NCBI GenBank assembly: GCA_013214205.1
Contig: JABSPQ010000184.1
Span: 1-33,509, forward strand
Origin: Flavobacteriales bacterium
GTDB lineage: Bacteria > Bacteroidota > Bacteroidia > DT-38
DNA: 33,509 nt
Direction: 5' to 3'
Below, one piece after another: positions 1 to 8,012 of the stretch. A program made the position numbers and the translations under genes. Below the pieces are notes generated by a model, which saw nothing but the letters and a program-made list of their open reading frames with translations, did not search any database and had not been told where the DNA came from. Numbering within the stretch: the stretch's first letter is position 1; every line of letters starts with the position of its first letter.

Positions 1-92
1 CGTAGTTTCCTTTTATAGTTCCTTTCCTTTTTATACAGAATAGTTAATTCTTCTTCGCTCTCTTTTATAAATATATTAGCTCTTTTTCCCAT
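1..92 (-). CDS. N-terminal fragment of a putative transposase (helix-turn-helix type, IS630-like)
   Basis: Reading leftward from an ATG at 92, an open frame of 30 codons runs off the window edge. It begins MGKRANIFIKESEEEL and continues with a Lys/Arg-rich stretch. Short basic N-termini with an 'IKES-EEEL' helix leading into a helix-turn-helix are familiar from IS630-type transposases and related HTH proteins. That is recall of a family style, not a proven match, since the catalytic domain lies outside the window. It could equally be a stand-alone HTH regulator. It starts 56 nt from the stop end of the neighbouring secreted-protein gene on the same strand. Confidence 0.4.
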   Translation of the reverse strand, partial: MGKRANIFIKESEEELTILYKKERNYKRKL

Positions 93-148
93 ACTATAAA
101 TATACGAAATATATAGGCAGCTTTGAATTTAAACTGGTATTAAAGCAA

Positions 149-1960
149 TTATAACTTTATAACCTTAATCACTTTACTAATTTGTTCTGATTCATTTTTT
201 AGTATATATGTGCCTTTGAGAGAGTTCAAATTAAGTTGATATACAGAAGAATTGATGTTTTCGTCTATAAACAAAACCTGTCCCTGTGTATTTAGCAATT
301 GAACCTTAACGTTTTTTAATCCAGCTAGGTCAATGTTTACATTTTCTTGAGTAGGGTTAGTAAAAACTACAACATTATTTAAGAGCGCTATAGTCTCAAT
401 ACTTGCAATATTTATAGATACACAAGCAGATGTATCCACGCATCCAAAAGCATTTGTTATTTCAACCGCGTAGTTTCCCTTGCCAATCGCAGAAAAAGAT
501 TGGCCTTCTTCTCCCGATAGTTCAGAATAACTGTTGTCACAATCCAACCAACGGTAAGTGGCATCGCTTGCATTAGAAGTCATGGTCATGTTTAAAACAG
601 TAACGCTGGTGTCTACATCTTCAACTGTTAAATTGATAGTTATTATTTCCACACAACCGGCTGCATTAGGAATGGTATCTTTATAAATACCTGAAATCAT
701 ATAAGTTTCATCACCAGAAGGAACTGTGTATGTACTACAAGTTGAAACCGTGATTGTACTTTTGGTATTGCAGTATTCGTATATAGCCGCGTAACCCGTA
801 CCTCCGTAAAATCCGCGTCCTCCAATTGCTATTCTACTGCCGTCATCTGAGGTACTGACGCCTATTCCTCAGAAATCATCTTGACCACCTATGAGTGTTT
901 GACCACGTTGAATCCAACCAGACGAATCCGCTTCAAAGCATTTAACATAACCGTCACCACCATACGCCCATGCTGCACCAACAGTCATTACAGAACCGTC
1001 TTCGCTAAGGTCAATTGCGTACCCCAAATTATTACCAGCATCACCTAAAATCGTTGAGCCAAATTGCGTCCATACTCCTGAAATATATTTATAACTACGT
1101 ACTGCTCCCGCGGTAGAACCGTTAATAGTGTTTCCCATTGCGCCAATAGCAACAAGTAATGCATCTCCACTTAAACTTATTCCGGTACCTGCTCTCTCTC
1201 CTTCCATTTCTCCTTGAATAGAGTTCCCTACCTGCGTCCAAACATCTGAATCAAAATTAAAAACACGTACATTACCTGCACTCACTCCATTTCCATCATT
1301 ACCCTGAGCACCTGCGGCAAAAGTTAGTCCGTCGGAACTTAAACTCAAAGATGATCCAAAATAATCCTTTTCAGCCTCTCCTTCGATATCTTCGCCTTGT
1401 TGAACCCATTGGTCATCAATAACTTTATACACCTGCACCAAACCAGCACTTGTTCCTATTGTACCATCGCTTCTAGTACTTATGGCTATAATTGAACCGT
1501 CTGCACTTAAAGAAATATGCTCTCCAAACAAATCACTATCGGCTACTCCATCAATGTCACCGCCTACCTGCACCCAAACATCAGAAATCAACTCATATAC
1601 CCGTACACTTCCACGGAGATATCCTTCATCTACACCACCATTGTTACTAGGCGAACTTACAGCTACAATATTTCCGGCATCATTAATACCCGTCGAAGCC
1701 ATATACCAATCATCTAGCTCTTCTTCAAAAATGGTGTCCCTTAAAAGCGTCCACACCGAATCAATATCAACGTAAACATTAGCATAGCCTCCTTTAACTG
1801 TTCCAACCAATGCTACTGTTCCATCAGCGTTGATACTTACTGTTTGACCAAAACTTAAGTGAAACCCTACACCTTCAATGTTTTCTCCTACCTGATTCAA
1901 TTGCCCATAAGATGCTATAGAAATTAATCCAATAGCGAAAAGCAGAAACGTTTTTTTCAT
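149..1960 (-). pseudogene. Secreted seven-bladed beta-propeller protein with T9SS sorting domain, interrupted by in-frame TGA
   Basis: One continuous minus-strand frame from ATG 1960 to the stop at 149 (about 603 codons) is broken only by a TGA at 869-871 (codon 364). The N-terminus is a signal peptide (MKKTFLLFAIGLISIASYGQ). Seven repeats of about 50-58 residues follow, with the pattern 'W-Q-G--I-G---D-FG--SLS-DGS--A-GA------G-V-VY', fitting a seven-bladed propeller. The TGA falls at the start of blade 7 (GGQDDF-stop-GIGVSTSDDGS). Beyond it the frame continues through a Cys-containing domain with the 'DTIPNAAGC-EIITINLTV' signature, an Ig-like segment, and a C-terminal type-A sorting domain (VVFTNPTQENVNIDL ... 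TYILKN). If the stop is real, only residues 1-363 are made and the protein has no T9SS signal. It might instead be a base-call error or stop read-through. The propeller's function is unknown. Confidence 0.75.
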
Positions 1961-2081
1961 ATTTATTTTTTTTAGGCTGCGTATGTAATAATATGTTAGA
2001 GATTTAGTGCTTATAACTATTAGTCTTTATAAATAGTTTTAAACTAGGATACAGCTGTATAAGTCAATATTTTGAAGGAAG

Positions 2082-2479
2082 ATGTACAAGTACGGTTCCA
2101 TGGAAACTAACCTTGAAATTTTTGTATCGGTAACAAGAGGCGCAAAGCTCTCTATCAGTCTTTTCTTCTTTTCAAGTTCGTGGTTAATGCGAATAGCAGT
2201 AAACAAAGAGCGCAAGTATTAGAAGCTTATCTGAAAAGTGGTGAAGAAATAAAAAGGAAAAAACCCTTTACCTTGTTTAACAAGTCAATTGTTTGGATTA
2301 AAAGAAACATTGGAATTTACGGAATCACTTTTTTAGCCCCCTTATTATTGTCAATCCCCGTTGGTTCAATTGTTTGCGCCAAGTTTTACGGAAAGCAAAA
2401 ACAAACATTCCCTCTCATGATGATCTTCTCTGCAATCTATAGTTTCTTAATGTGTTTGTGGATGTATGGCTCTTTGTGA
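2082..2479 (+). pseudogene. Small conserved integral membrane protein, probably split by a 1-nt frameshift
   Basis: The intact 3' part (GTG 2180 to the stop ending 2479, 99 codons) has a basic linker (SGEEIKRKKPFTLFNKSIVW), the phrase GIYGITFLAPLLLSIPVGS, and a second hydrophobic segment at the C-terminus. This resembles a small Bacteroidota membrane protein of about 130-150 residues that I know only as a conserved hypothetical. The expected N-terminal half is absent from this frame. It appears in another frame from ATG 2082 (MYKYGSMETNLEIF, then LSISLFFFSSSWLMRIAVNK), which stops at about 2220. Joining the frames needs one lost nucleotide somewhere between about 2195 and 2222. A purine-rich tract (gaaggaag) precedes ATG 2082. 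The intact 99-residue ORF alone could be expressed, but GTG 2180 has no special support. Confidence 0.5.
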
Positions 2480-2608
2480 GTGGTGGGGTGAAAAACTGAA
2501 TTGGCTTGGGTTGAATACTGATTGCTAGAGTAACCTCTCTCTAATACAAACGCATCGTCATCTTTCTCGTCAAACTCAACTTCTTGAGTGCAGATGCAGG
2601 ATATTTCT

Positions 2609-3226
2609 CTATTTATTTTTCATCGATTCTATTAGAATCTCTCTATTCGAGATAGCGTCTGGATACATTGGCCATAAAGAAATCGCTTTATCGTATTTCT
2701 CCAAAGCCTCTTCATTCCTCCCGTACTTCACCAAGTATACCGCGTAATTATACCACAATCTTGCCTCAATCGGAGATTGTTCAATCGCTTTTTCATGATA
2801 ATAAAATGCGTTTTCTGAATCCCCTTTCAATTCATAAAATTCAGAAAGGTTGTCATAATAATCACCAGTTGGTTTAATCTCAACTGCTTTTTTTAAATCT
2901 AAAATTGCCTCATCCATCCGTCTGAGAAAAAGCAAACTAAATGCTCTTGACTTAAGAACATAGTGAAGACTTGGATCAAGTTTCAATGCTCTGTTATAAT
3001 CCAATATCGAATTTTCAAACTCCTTATTATGAAATCGGGCTAATCCACGCATTCGAAATTGCTCGGTCATATTTTCCACATTCTCAATATGAAAAATTAA
3101 TTCTTCAAAACTGTAATCTGCCATCTCTAAGGAGAATCTTAAAGAATCACAAATCATAAGTTGATTTGATTGAATTCCCTTCGGGAGAAAATGGAGTGGA
3201 GATTCGGGGTCTAAAATTTTCTTCAT
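2609..3226 (-). CDS. TPR-repeat protein
   Basis: The protein has about 205 residues. After roughly 50 residues of variable N-terminus it carries four consecutive 34-residue tetratricopeptide repeats. The typical ends are visible: 'ALKLDPSLH', 'AVEIKPTGD', 'AIEQSPIEA' and 'AISLWPMYP'. TPRs form a helical solenoid for protein binding; no catalytic motif or signal peptide is seen. The start is uncertain. The frame is open upstream to a TTG at 3244, only 3 nt after the stop of the lipoprotein gene, but ATG 3226 (MKKILDPESPLHF) is the first standard start. The close spacing suggests co-transcription with the lipoprotein gene. Function unknown. Confidence 0.8.
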   Translation of the reverse strand: MKKILDPESPLHFLPKGIQSNQLMICDSLRFSLEMADYSFEELIFHIENVENMTEQFRMRGLARFHNKEFENSILDYNRALKLDPSLHYVLKSRAFSLLFLRRMDEAILDLKKAVEIKPTGDYYDNLSEFYELKGDSENAFYYHEKAIEQSPIEARLWYNYAVYLVKYGRNEEALEKYDKAISLWPMYPDAISNREILIESMKNK

Positions 3227-3247
3227 GACTTTAAAACATTTCAATTC

Positions 3248-4366
3248 TCAACAAGGACAATCTTGATAAGGAATACTCCACTGATATACATTAAGCCAAT
3301 CCTCCCCTACTTTTTTAAGTAAAGTGGTTTTGCCATACCAATCCGTTAATAGAAATTCGGGGTAATCATCCCCATCAATATCATTTGCAAAAACAGTCTG
3401 ATAATAATCGTTACCCATAAAGAGCAAAACAGGTTTAGCCTGCTTGTTTAGTTTCCAAATTGAAAACATCTCAGCATAAAAAGGATCACCACAACCATTG
3501 CCAGCAACATTGTTCACCGCAGCAAACCCGACTTCTTGGCCTACTTCAAAATAAGAAAACGAACCACGGCAATACTCATCCTTCCACCACATGTCATCAC
3601 CCCGTTTGGCAGTTTCTTCATATGCTTTCTGAACTTCTTTATAGTCAGCTGTATTACTACAAACATCGCCAACACGGTTTGCTAACACAGCGTTCTCAAC
3701 AGAATCAGATAAAATACTATACGGCTTAGGCATTAGTTTATCCGCGGGAGTCGCATAAAACAATTCATCATCATCATCATCATCCCTATTTTCTATTTCA
3801 AACTCGGCAACCAGAAAATGCTCAGCAGAATTCCATATGTCGTTAGCCTTTTCTTCTTCCGTCATAGAAATTTCTTCGTAAAATCCGTCCCATGCCTGCA
3901 CCCTACCAAAATGCGGAATAAACTCCGCTAATATTTTAATCGATTTAATTTTTGCATTGTACACTTGGTTGGTTCCACAAATATTAAACTGATTACCGAT
4001 CAAACCGGCATAAGCCAACGGAAGTGAATCCATTTCTAAATCCTTAATTACATAATAAACCCCAGCCCTTGCTGCTTCAACACTTGGCTTGCCTATACCC
4101 CAACTGGTATCTGGCACCAATGGAAGAATGATGTATTTGTTGTCTGCAATAAATGCAAAATCAAAAAAAGAGGTGTCGAGTGGCACTGCTTGCACTTCCT
4201 CTTGTACTTCATCTTCTATTTGTGGGATTGAATCTGATAACGAAATACCATCAAGTTTTGTAGGGTTTATGTTTGAATCAGTCGAAGCCTTTTCGTTGGC
4301 ACCACCACAAGCGAGTATAAATAAGCTGAAAGTAATTATAGAAAGTCGCTTGATTAAATATTCCAT
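3248..4366 (-). CDS. Lipoprotein of unknown function with Asp-rich segments
   Basis: The 372-residue protein begins MEYLIKRLSIITFSLFILAC, a signal peptide with lipobox LFILAC followed by GG, so it should be lipidated and anchored in the cell envelope. The mature part has an acidic linker, a run of Asp residues from a TCA trinucleotide tract at 3766-3783 (DDDDDDE), and near the C-terminus 'ANDIDGDDYPEFLLTDW'. That last motif resembles the calcium-binding loop of VCBS/FG-GAP-type repeats. It ends with CPC. No enzyme family was recognised. It is transcribed divergently from the secreted protein starting at 4485 and is followed directly by the TPR gene. Confidence 0.75.
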   Translation of the reverse strand: MEYLIKRLSIITFSLFILACGGANEKASTDSNINPTKLDGISLSDSIPQIEDEVQEEVQAVPLDTSFFDFAFIADNKYIILPLVPDTSWGIGKPSVEAARAGVYYVIKDLEMDSLPLAYAGLIGNQFNICGTNQVYNAKIKSIKILAEFIPHFGRVQAWDGFYEEISMTEEEKANDIWNSAEHFLVAEFEIENRDDDDDDELFYATPADKLMPKPYSILSDSVENAVLANRVGDVCSNTADYKEVQKAYEETAKRGDDMWWKDEYCRGSFSYFEVGQEVGFAAVNNVAGNGCGDPFYAEMFSIWKLNKQAKPVLLFMGNDYYQTVFANDIDGDDYPEFLLTDWYGKTTLLKKVGEDWLNVYQWSIPYQDCPC

Positions 4367-4484
4367 TTGTGTCGATTATATATTCCTGTAAAAACACAAG
4401 CAATGTGCTTGCCAAACATACCAAAATACTAGCAGAACATTTAGTATAAATTCCAACACCGCTTCCCATACGTATAAAACAAAG

Positions 4485-4997
4485 ATGAGAACTTTGATAA
4501 CCATATGTTTGATTGCTGCTTTTTCATCGCCTACCATCGTTGCAGGACAATCAGTTTCGAAAACGAAAATCAATAAATTTATTGGCACATGGAAACCCGT
4601 AGACCGCGGAATTCCTTTCTCTGCATCATTGGAAATAAGAAGAGACAATACGTATTCATATTGGTATGGTGCGTGCATGAGTGGAGGTAATTCAAAAGGC
4701 ACATGGACATACAGAGATGGAGAAATAATTTTAAATAGTCAGGATTGCGATAAATGCATGCACCTCTCCAACTTTGCATCGGATTGCATTTCGAGAGATT
4801 CTGCAAGGAATTACAAAAGAAGAGTAACACAGAACAATTGTATTCCTAAAGGTTCATTTCAATATTTACATTTTGAAAACGAAACCTTCGGCATTATAAA
4901 TAAAACTTTGATTCATGAACCTTCCAAAGAAAAACTATGTCCCAAATTTCAACTCAAATTTATACGGAAGAGGATACTCACCATTGCCCAACGTTAA
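4485..4997 (+). CDS. Secreted lipocalin-like small protein
   Basis: The 170-residue protein starts with a signal peptide (MRTLITICLIAAFSSPTIVAGQS). The mature domain begins 'KFIGTWKPVD' and continues with a strand, 'NTYSYWYGAC', and 'GTWTYRDGEIIL'. This is the GTW / N-G-Y / GTW layout of Bacteroidota lipocalin-like domains. Several Cys residues (QDCDKCMHL, DCISRD, NNCIP, KLCPK) suggest disulfides in the periplasm or outside the cell. It is divergent from the 4366 lipoprotein with about 118 bp between start codons. The C-terminal residues are not typical of the domain, so the tail may have drifted. Ligand and role are unknown. Confidence 0.7.
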   Translation: MRTLITICLIAAFSSPTIVAGQSVSKTKINKFIGTWKPVDRGIPFSASLEIRRDNTYSYWYGACMSGGNSKGTWTYRDGEIILNSQDCDKCMHLSNFASDCISRDSARNYKRRVTQNNCIPKGSFQYLHFENETFGIINKTLIHEPSKEKLCPKFQLKFIRKRILTIAQR

Positions 4998-5325
4998 ATT
5001 AGCAATGTTTCCATTAGACGAATTTAAGCCCCTTCATGTCAACCGTAGCTATAGCAAAGGTAGATTTGTAAGTCATGCGTATCTCCCTTTGAATAGAGGG
5101 CTCAAAGCTCCGATACTTCACATTGGCGTCAAATTAAGAAAGAACTAAAGCGCACTTAGACTATTTACAAATCTCAGATTTGTAGTTAATGCCGGAGGTT
5201 TCGGCCTTCAAATAAATTCTATTTAAATCAAAGTGAATACCTAGTAAGACCGGATAGCTTCGAGCACGCGAGAAGATCATCCGGCCGCACTTGGTGTTCA
5301 TGAAGAGAGAAATAGGATTTATTTG

Positions 5326-5392
5326 TAAGTCTTGATTTTTTGCTTACTTTTTCATCAAATAAAAAGTAAGTGGCCGCCTGCCAGTAGGGCAA
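5326..5392. repeat. Dispersed hairpin repeat, copy 1
   Basis: This starts TAAGTCTTGATTTTTTGC, then has arms CTTACTTTTT (5343-5352) and AAAAAGTAAG (5361-5370) around an 8-nt loop, then 'GTGGCCGCCTGCCAGTAGGGCAA'. It aligns along its full length with 16435-16503 (same order, most bases identical). From general experience such 'TTGCTTAC...GTAAG' elements are common between genes in Bacteroidota. Confidence 0.65.
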
Positions 5393-5461
5393 TGCATGAG
5401 ATTGAGAAGAAACTGAACTTGAAGCCAATGCGATACTTCGGGAGTTTGGGGTGAGTCAAAA

Positions 5462-5498
5462 ACAGGATACCACAGCATACCCTACAATACTAGATTTA
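5462..5498 (+). promoter_or_regulatory. Phased ACAG motif plus -7 box upstream of DUF1080 gene
   Basis: ACAGGATA (5462-5469) and ACAGCATA (5472-5479) are exactly 10 bp apart. TAGATTTA (5491-5498), close to the Bacteroidota -7 consensus TAnnTTTG, follows the first word after 21 nt. The gene starts at 5534, leaving a leader of about 30 nt. The same arrangement recurs before five other genes in the window. Confidence 0.55.
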
Positions 5499-5533
5499 AG
5501 TACATTTAACCTTCAACAAACAATACCAAAAGC

Positions 5534-6295
5534 ATGAAAACCAAAGCATATTTCGCAACCGCCTTTATGGTTTGCATTACATCCCTCCTAGCATCAGCAC
5601 AAGATGAACCCATAAAAATGAAGCCGCATATGACCGAGGTTTACGAAGAGTTGGATGTTGTTACACCGGGCAAAAAATTGGGCGATGCACCTTCCGATGC
5701 CATCATACTATTCGATGGTAAAAACCTAGATCAATGGGTTAACAAACATGACAACACCAAACCTGCAGGATGGAAAATTATCGACAACGATTACATGGAA
5801 GTAGTTCCTGGTTCAGGATCAATTCAAACTAAAATGAAATTTGGAGATTGCCAGCTCCACCTAGAGTTTAGCGCACCCGACAAAGTTGAAGGCGATGGAC
5901 AAGGCCGTGGAAACAGTGGCGTATTTTTTCAGAACAGATATGAAGTTCAAATCTTAGATTCGTATCAAAACGAAACGTATAGTAATGGGCAAGCAGGCAG
6001 CATTTACAAAGACGCAGTTCCGTTGGTAAACGCAATGAGAACACCGTTAGAATGGAATACCTACGACATTATTTACAGAGCACCTCGCTTTAAATCAAAT
6101 GGCGATTTAGATGCGCCTGCAACAATAACCGTGTTGCACAACGGAGTGTTAATTCAGAACAACGTTACAATTGGAGGAATTACCTCTTATGTTGGCATTC
6201 ACAAATACTCCGACTCTCATGGAGATGATGCGATCTTTTTACAAGACCACGACAACCCAACACAGTTTAGAAATATTTGGATTAGAAAACTTTAA
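5534..6295 (+). CDS. Periplasmic DUF1080 protein (3-keto-disaccharide hydrolase-like)
   Basis: The 253-residue protein has a type I signal peptide (MKTKAYFATAFMVCITSLLASAQ). The rest is one DUF1080 domain (PF06439, jelly-roll fold). The opening motif is ILFDGKNLDQWV, the central core is GNSGVFFQNRYEVQILDSY followed by 'GQAGSIYK', and the domain closes with 'DHDNPTQFRNIWIRKL'. Some family members cleave 3-keto-glycosides, and the domain is often annotated as 3-keto-disaccharide hydrolase. The neighbouring GMC dehydrogenase, ThuA and Gfo/Idh genes support that role. It is monocistronic, with its own promoter motif and a strong terminator downstream. The substrate is not deducible. Confidence 0.9.
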   Translation: MKTKAYFATAFMVCITSLLASAQDEPIKMKPHMTEVYEELDVVTPGKKLGDAPSDAIILFDGKNLDQWVNKHDNTKPAGWKIIDNDYMEVVPGSGSIQTKMKFGDCQLHLEFSAPDKVEGDGQGRGNSGVFFQNRYEVQILDSYQNETYSNGQAGSIYKDAVPLVNAMRTPLEWNTYDIIYRAPRFKSNGDLDAPATITVLHNGVLIQNNVTIGGITSYVGIHKYSDSHGDDAIFLQDHDNPTQFRNIWIRKL

Positions 6296-6340
6296 ACTAA
6301 CACGTGCATTTTGAATGCATAACAAGGTTAAGTCTCATAA

Positions 6341-6370
6341 AAAAAAGCAACCCAATCAGGTTGCTTTTTT
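6341..6370. terminator. Bidirectional intrinsic terminator
   Basis: A perfect stem AAAAAAGCAACC / GGTTGCTTTTTT surrounds the 6-nt loop CAATCA. It has a T-run on one side and an A-run on the other. It lies between the convergent DUF1080 (+) and MFS (-) genes and can serve both. Confidence 0.9.
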
Positions 6371-6401
6371 CATTATCAATCGCCCGATTAGAGCATTCCG
6401 T

Positions 6402-7613
6402 TTATGATACTGGTTTTGTTTTCTTTACCCATAAAAGCAAAATAACAAACAGTACAATTAGGATTGCTGGGAAAGTAACCATCGTTGCTAAAGTAGCCTG
6501 ACCAGCAGCTAATTCTAACTCATTGCCAGCTAAACCACTTGCTTCAGCTACATCTCTATCAGAATCTATCCAGCCTCCAATTATAGGTTGAAATATTGAA
6601 GTAGAGAACATACCAACCGCCCCAATAATAGACATTCCTAGAGCACCACTCTTTGGTATTTTGTCGGCAATAAAACCAATCATGTTTGGCCAAAAATAGG
6701 CAACACCCAATGCAAAAAACACTGCCGCAACATACGACATACTTCCCGTTTGCGTGCTAAAAAGAAACACACCGATAGTAGCTAATACCGCTGATCCTAA
6801 TAATACACCAGTTTGATCAAACTTCTTTACAACATCACCTCCAAAATACCTAGCTACCGCCATTAACCCTGCAGTTAATGCTAAAATTATCATTGGTTCC
6901 GCGCCGCTTTTAGATAATATCATTCCTACCCATTGCTGAGGTCCGAATTCCGTAATAGCAGTTAAAGCCATACAAGCCATCATAAAAACAAACATCGGCG
7001 TTAACATCGCTTTAAAGTTTCCTGAAATAGAAGCACCTTCTTCTGTTTTCGCTTTTGGCCATTCTTGTCCGAAAAACAAATAAGCATAAATCAATGTAGG
7101 AATCATAATTACCCAAATCTGAGTTTCCCAACCAATCTCAGCATCTGTCATAAACTTGGATATCAATGCACCAATTACAATTCCACCAGGGAACCACATA
7201 TGGAATCGGTTCATCATTTTACTCATCATACTGCCTTGGTATTTATCAGCAATCATTGGATTACAGGCTGCTTCCGTACATCCATTTCCTAACCCAATAA
7301 GTAATGTTGAAATAAGCAGGCCAGTATAACTCCCGGCAAAAACAGTCAATATAATTCCGGCTGCATGAGCAACAAATGCGAATTGCATTATTATTTTACC
7401 TCCAACAGTGTTATAAATCAAACCACCAATAACCATAGAAATTGGGAATCCTAAAAACCACATCGAATTAATGAAACCAAGTTCTTCAGCCGTTAAGCTA
7501 AGATCTGTTCCTAATTGAGCTAAAATCCCTGCTCTAATACTGAACGATAAAGCGGTTGTAATTAAGGCAAAACAGCTCCCATAAAAAAGGGCGTTTTTTT
7601 GTATATTTTCCAT
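6402..7613 (-). CDS. MFS sugar transporter
   Basis: The 403-residue, very hydrophobic protein has about 12 predicted membrane helices. It starts MENIQKNALFYGSCFALITT and ends with a short basic tail (LWVKKTKPVS). Helix-2/3 'GGLIYNTVGGKIIMQ', the loop 'GLGNGCTEAACNPMIADKY' and 'NRFHMWFPGGIVIGALI' resemble the sugar-transporting MFS proteins found next to Gfo/Idh and TIM-barrel genes in Bacteroidota. It should sit in the inner membrane as a proton- or sodium-coupled importer. It is divergent from the Gfo/Idh gene across a 399-nt intergenic region, so the two may be co-regulated. A candidate -7 box, TAGCTTTT on the minus strand (7659-7666), lies about 45 nt before the start. The specific sugar cannot be read from the sequence. 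Confidence 0.88.
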   Translation of the reverse strand: MENIQKNALFYGSCFALITTALSFSIRAGILAQLGTDLSLTAEELGFINSMWFLGFPISMVIGGLIYNTVGGKIIMQFAFVAHAAGIILTVFAGSYTGLLISTLLIGLGNGCTEAACNPMIADKYQGSMMSKMMNRFHMWFPGGIVIGALISKFMTDAEIGWETQIWVIMIPTLIYAYLFFGQEWPKAKTEEGASISGNFKAMLTPMFVFMMACMALTAITEFGPQQWVGMILSKSGAEPMIILALTAGLMAVARYFGGDVVKKFDQTGVLLGSAVLATIGVFLFSTQTGSMSYVAAVFFALGVAYFWPNMIGFIADKIPKSGALGMSIIGAVGMFSTSIFQPIIGGWIDSDRDVAEASGLAGNELELAAGQATLATMVTFPAILIVLFVILLLWVKKTKPVS

Positions 7614-8012
7614 TTGGTTAGTTTTAATTATCTAATTGGCAATGCTTGTACATTGTATAAAAGCTAAACTTTTTCATGCAACAAAAGCTCTGGTTGTCCG
7701 TGTTAATCAAGCGAAAAACTCTATTGTAACACTTAAAAATATCGCTTTGAAGAGCCCAAAACTAACAGAAAAATTTAACAATATGAATTTATAATTCAGT
7801 TCTGTCGTTTTTACTTCTTGCTGAAATAAATAATTTTATGTGTAAATAAATGAGTCATTCAAAGAACAAATTAAGCACCTTGATACAGTATAGTACAGGA
7901 CGGTTTAAAGTAGATTTATTCCAACTTTTAGGATAAATTAGTACTGTATTAATCTCTCCCTTGGGCCGATTAATTTTACATTGAACAAACAACTAACTAA
8001 ACGAAGAACTCA
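7614..8012. other. 399-nt divergent regulatory region
   Basis: No ORF is supported here. The region separates the MFS (-) and Gfo/Idh (+) starts. It contains the phased ACAG motif (7885-7902) and an inverted version (GTACTGTATT, 7941-7950), plus a candidate -7 box for the MFS gene at 7659-7666 on the minus strand. Confidence 0.6.
7885..7930 (+). promoter_or_regulatory. Phased ACAG motif upstream of Gfo/Idh gene
   Basis: ACAGTATA (7885-7892) and ACAGGACG (7895-7902) are 10 bp apart. Twenty nt after the second lies AACTTTTA (7923-7930), a weak match to TAnnTTTG. This is the poorest -7 of the six motif-bearing promoters. A closer TAGATTTA at 7911-7918 is also present but at the wrong distance. 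Confidence 0.45.

Larger units (their letters stand above)
4998..5533. other. 536-nt gene-poor intergenic region
   Basis: I see no convincing gene. A 77-codon frame (4915-5148) starts inside the preceding gene and has no recognisable content. The stretch holds a perfect 8-bp inverted repeat around one base (ACAAATCT c AGATTTGT, 5167-5183), a CCGGAT...ATCCGG inverted repeat (about 5252-5283), one copy of the CTTACTTTTT hairpin repeat (5326-5392), and the promoter motif for the 5534 gene. Confidence 0.6.

Noticed and set aside
1482-1775. Plus-strand ORFs opposite the beta-propeller gene
   Set aside because: They are antisense shadows of the repeat codons, with Ser/Pro/Thr-rich low-complexity translations.
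4915-5148. 77-codon plus-strand ORF following the lipocalin-like gene
   Set aside because: It begins inside the preceding gene in another frame, has no recognisable domain and no promoter of its own; probably chance or a decayed remnant.
7659-7703. ACACGGACA on the minus strand upstream of the MFS gene as another motif copy
   Set aside because: The spacing to the candidate -7 box TAGCTTTT is 28 nt instead of 20-21, and no phased repeat is visible.
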